The notes under the pieces: model-generated
The model's input: only the letters and a program-made list of their open reading frames with translations
What the model was told of the DNA's origin: nothing
Database searches by the model: none
Position numbers and translations under genes: made by a program
Assembly (NCBI GenBank): GCA_030686995.1
Contig: CM060697.1
Coordinates: forward strand, 108,570,706-108,634,705
Direction: 5' to 3'
From: Artemisia argyi
Taxonomy: Eukaryota; Streptophyta; Magnoliopsida; Asterales; Asteraceae
DNA length: 64,000 nucleotides
Shown: positions 62,671 through 64,000 of the stretch, piece after piece
How the letters are laid out: every line of letters begins with the position of its first letter
Position numbering within the stretch: the first letter of the stretch is position 1

Positions 62671-63800
62671 TCGTCATATTTCAATTTCGCGTTAAACCTC
62701 CACAAGACTTGAGCCGCGCCTGCGTATATCATTAATAGTAATAATGTGTTATTCATTCCACCACACAAACCATGAATCTTGACACCACTAGTATATTTTC
62801 CCCATATCTCTTTTTGGCAAAACTGCAAATGGAGGTCAACTTTTTGAGACATCGACTTGCATTAAAATCCAAATAGGCAAATACAATGCAGAATGAGTTG
62901 TACCCATAAAATACGCCTTCATCCTATGGATTATGGAATGCCAGCCAAGGAAATTCCACACTCGCACGTGATTTTCATTATCATCTAGCAGCTGCCACAC
63001 GCTTTATTTACTTCATTATATTTCCATCCTCATTTAATTTATCCACCTCTTTTATAAATTAAAAAACTCATATAAAATTTGTTTACGAGTAGGCAAAATT
63101 TTATTAGAAAGCTTTATACTATCAATATTTTTTTATTTAGTTTTGCAGTGGTTGCGTTTGTTCTGCACCTTTAAGTAGCTCCAAAAGTGATCCTACATTA
63201 TAGACAAGTGGGCTAAACGACCCTTGTTATATTATAACGTGTGTGATAAAATAAGAGTCGGAGACTTTTTATTATACTTTATTAGTCTTAGGTCACGATA
63301 GAAGAATATAGAATATGTGTAAACGTATATTATACTTGTATCATTATGGAACTTAAACTCTAATGATGGATTGAGCTTGAGCTTGATCTTGATCTTAAAT
63401 TTGATTAACTGATCCATATAGTTCGGTTTTACTTAATTAACTCGATTGTAACAAAAAAAAAATGTAATATTAGAAATCCACTCGACTAGATTTAGTTAAT
63501 TATGCAAATTAATGTATGAATGAATGATAAACTATGCAAGCTTATTTCTAAACTAAAAGGTTTTCACCCTATTTTTTTTTTTAATTTATTTATTTATTTA
63601 TTTATTTTTAGAAACAAACTCCTTGTCAAACAAGCTAGTTAACTTATTTTGTTCCGTGTAAAATTTTTAAAAGCAATTGTCTAAAATGTATTTACGTGTT
63701 TTTGTACATGTCTTTCTTGACTCATTAAACATTTCAGTTTTCACCATATAATCCTCCTTGCCGTCTTTCAATTCTAACCCTTCACACACACAATCCATTA
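62671..63800. other. Intergenic DNA upstream of the last gene
   Basis: AT-rich. (TTTA)n-like sequence at about 63584-63608. No other feature identified. Confidence 0.5.
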
Positions 63801-63804
63801 CTCT

Positions 63805-63810
63805 TATAAA
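63805..63810 (+). promoter_or_regulatory. Likely TATA box of the last gene
   Basis: TATAAA followed closely by a second TATAAAT (63813), 60-70 bases before the ATG at 63873, with a short CA-rich leader (ATCATCAACACCATC) typical of plant 5' untranslated regions. Confidence 0.5.
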
Positions 63811-63872
63811 TTTATAAATCCCCTTTTTAACTCCACTTTATATCATCAACACCATCATATCATATCATAACC

Positions 63873-64000
63873 ATGTTTCTCCTAATCTCACTTGCACTTT
63901 TTTTCATACTAGTTATTTTCTTGTTAGTTCCTAGGGTCCTATCGCGAACCTCCATCGGTTACTTCCTGTTGAACCAATGGAGGGTCGCGGAGGAATGTTT
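63873..64000 (+). CDS. Start of a probable membrane-anchored AAA-ATPase (partial)
   Basis: Only the first 42 codons are in the window. The N-terminus is one strongly hydrophobic helix (LLISLALFFILVIFLLV) followed by PRVLSRTSIGYFLLNQWRV and AEECF. The pattern of a signal-anchor helix, then an R-T-(S/G)-x-x-Y stretch, then WR and an acidic pair before C-F, resembles plant BCS1-like AAA-ATPases of the At2g46620 type. The ATPase core lies beyond the window, so this stays tentative. The ATG at 63873 has a good leader and TATA spacing. Confidence 0.4.
   Translation, partial: MFLLISLALFFILVIFLLVPRVLSRTSIGYFLLNQWRVAEEC

Noticed and set aside
62210..62712. Overlapping + frames of 126 and 125 codons, leucine/cysteine-rich
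   Set aside because: They lie in the LINE 3' region across a poly-T run and the conserved tail, and repeat no known protein.

Overview
This is nuclear DNA from a flowering plant. It has spliced genes with GT-AG introns, a YSL metal transporter, chloroplast-type 6-phosphogluconolactonase and a tail-anchored cytochrome b5, set in Ty3/gypsy, LINE, hAT, MULE and Helitron sequence. A eudicot, possibly Asteraceae, is my guess from the repeat styles only.

Four complete gene models and one gene start are supported: two tandem 6-phosphogluconolactonase genes on + (20631-23160 and about 25542-26525), a cytochrome b5 gene on - (27139-28399), a seven-exon YSL transporter on - (38901-41377), and the first 42 codons of a probable membrane-anchored AAA-ATPase at the right edge (63873 onward). 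The exon lengths of the first four add up to whole codons.

The left third (about 5.4-19 kb) is a nest. A foldback element has arms of a degenerate ACGTTTTCGTCCG-type minisatellite and a core of short perfect palindromes. A gag-only Ty3/gypsy element (8208-18274, target duplication AATAT) is inserted in it. A 3.2-kb Helitron (8776-11967, minus) carrying gene fragments, one resembling PGRL1, is inserted in that element's 5' LTR. A second, complete foldback element with the same minisatellite but different ends lies at 29235-31068, flanked by a perfect 9-bp duplication, as for Mutator-like elements.

From 31 to 38.9 kb there is no gene; the stretch holds degenerate tandem repeats, a direct duplication and retroelement relics. 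From 41.4 to 49.6 kb there are LINE relics, an hAT-like element and a clean 694-bp Helitron. From 49.7 to 62.7 kb an RTE-type LINE is split by a very young LTR element with two nearly identical 3.9-kb LTRs around a 1.56-kb non-coding interior (target duplication ACTTT).

The least ordinary signal is the pair of minisatellite foldback elements. Transcription through either would give a long hairpin RNA, and the shared minisatellite inside two different terminal families suggests repeat capture or exchange. All calls are by eye; no database search was possible.
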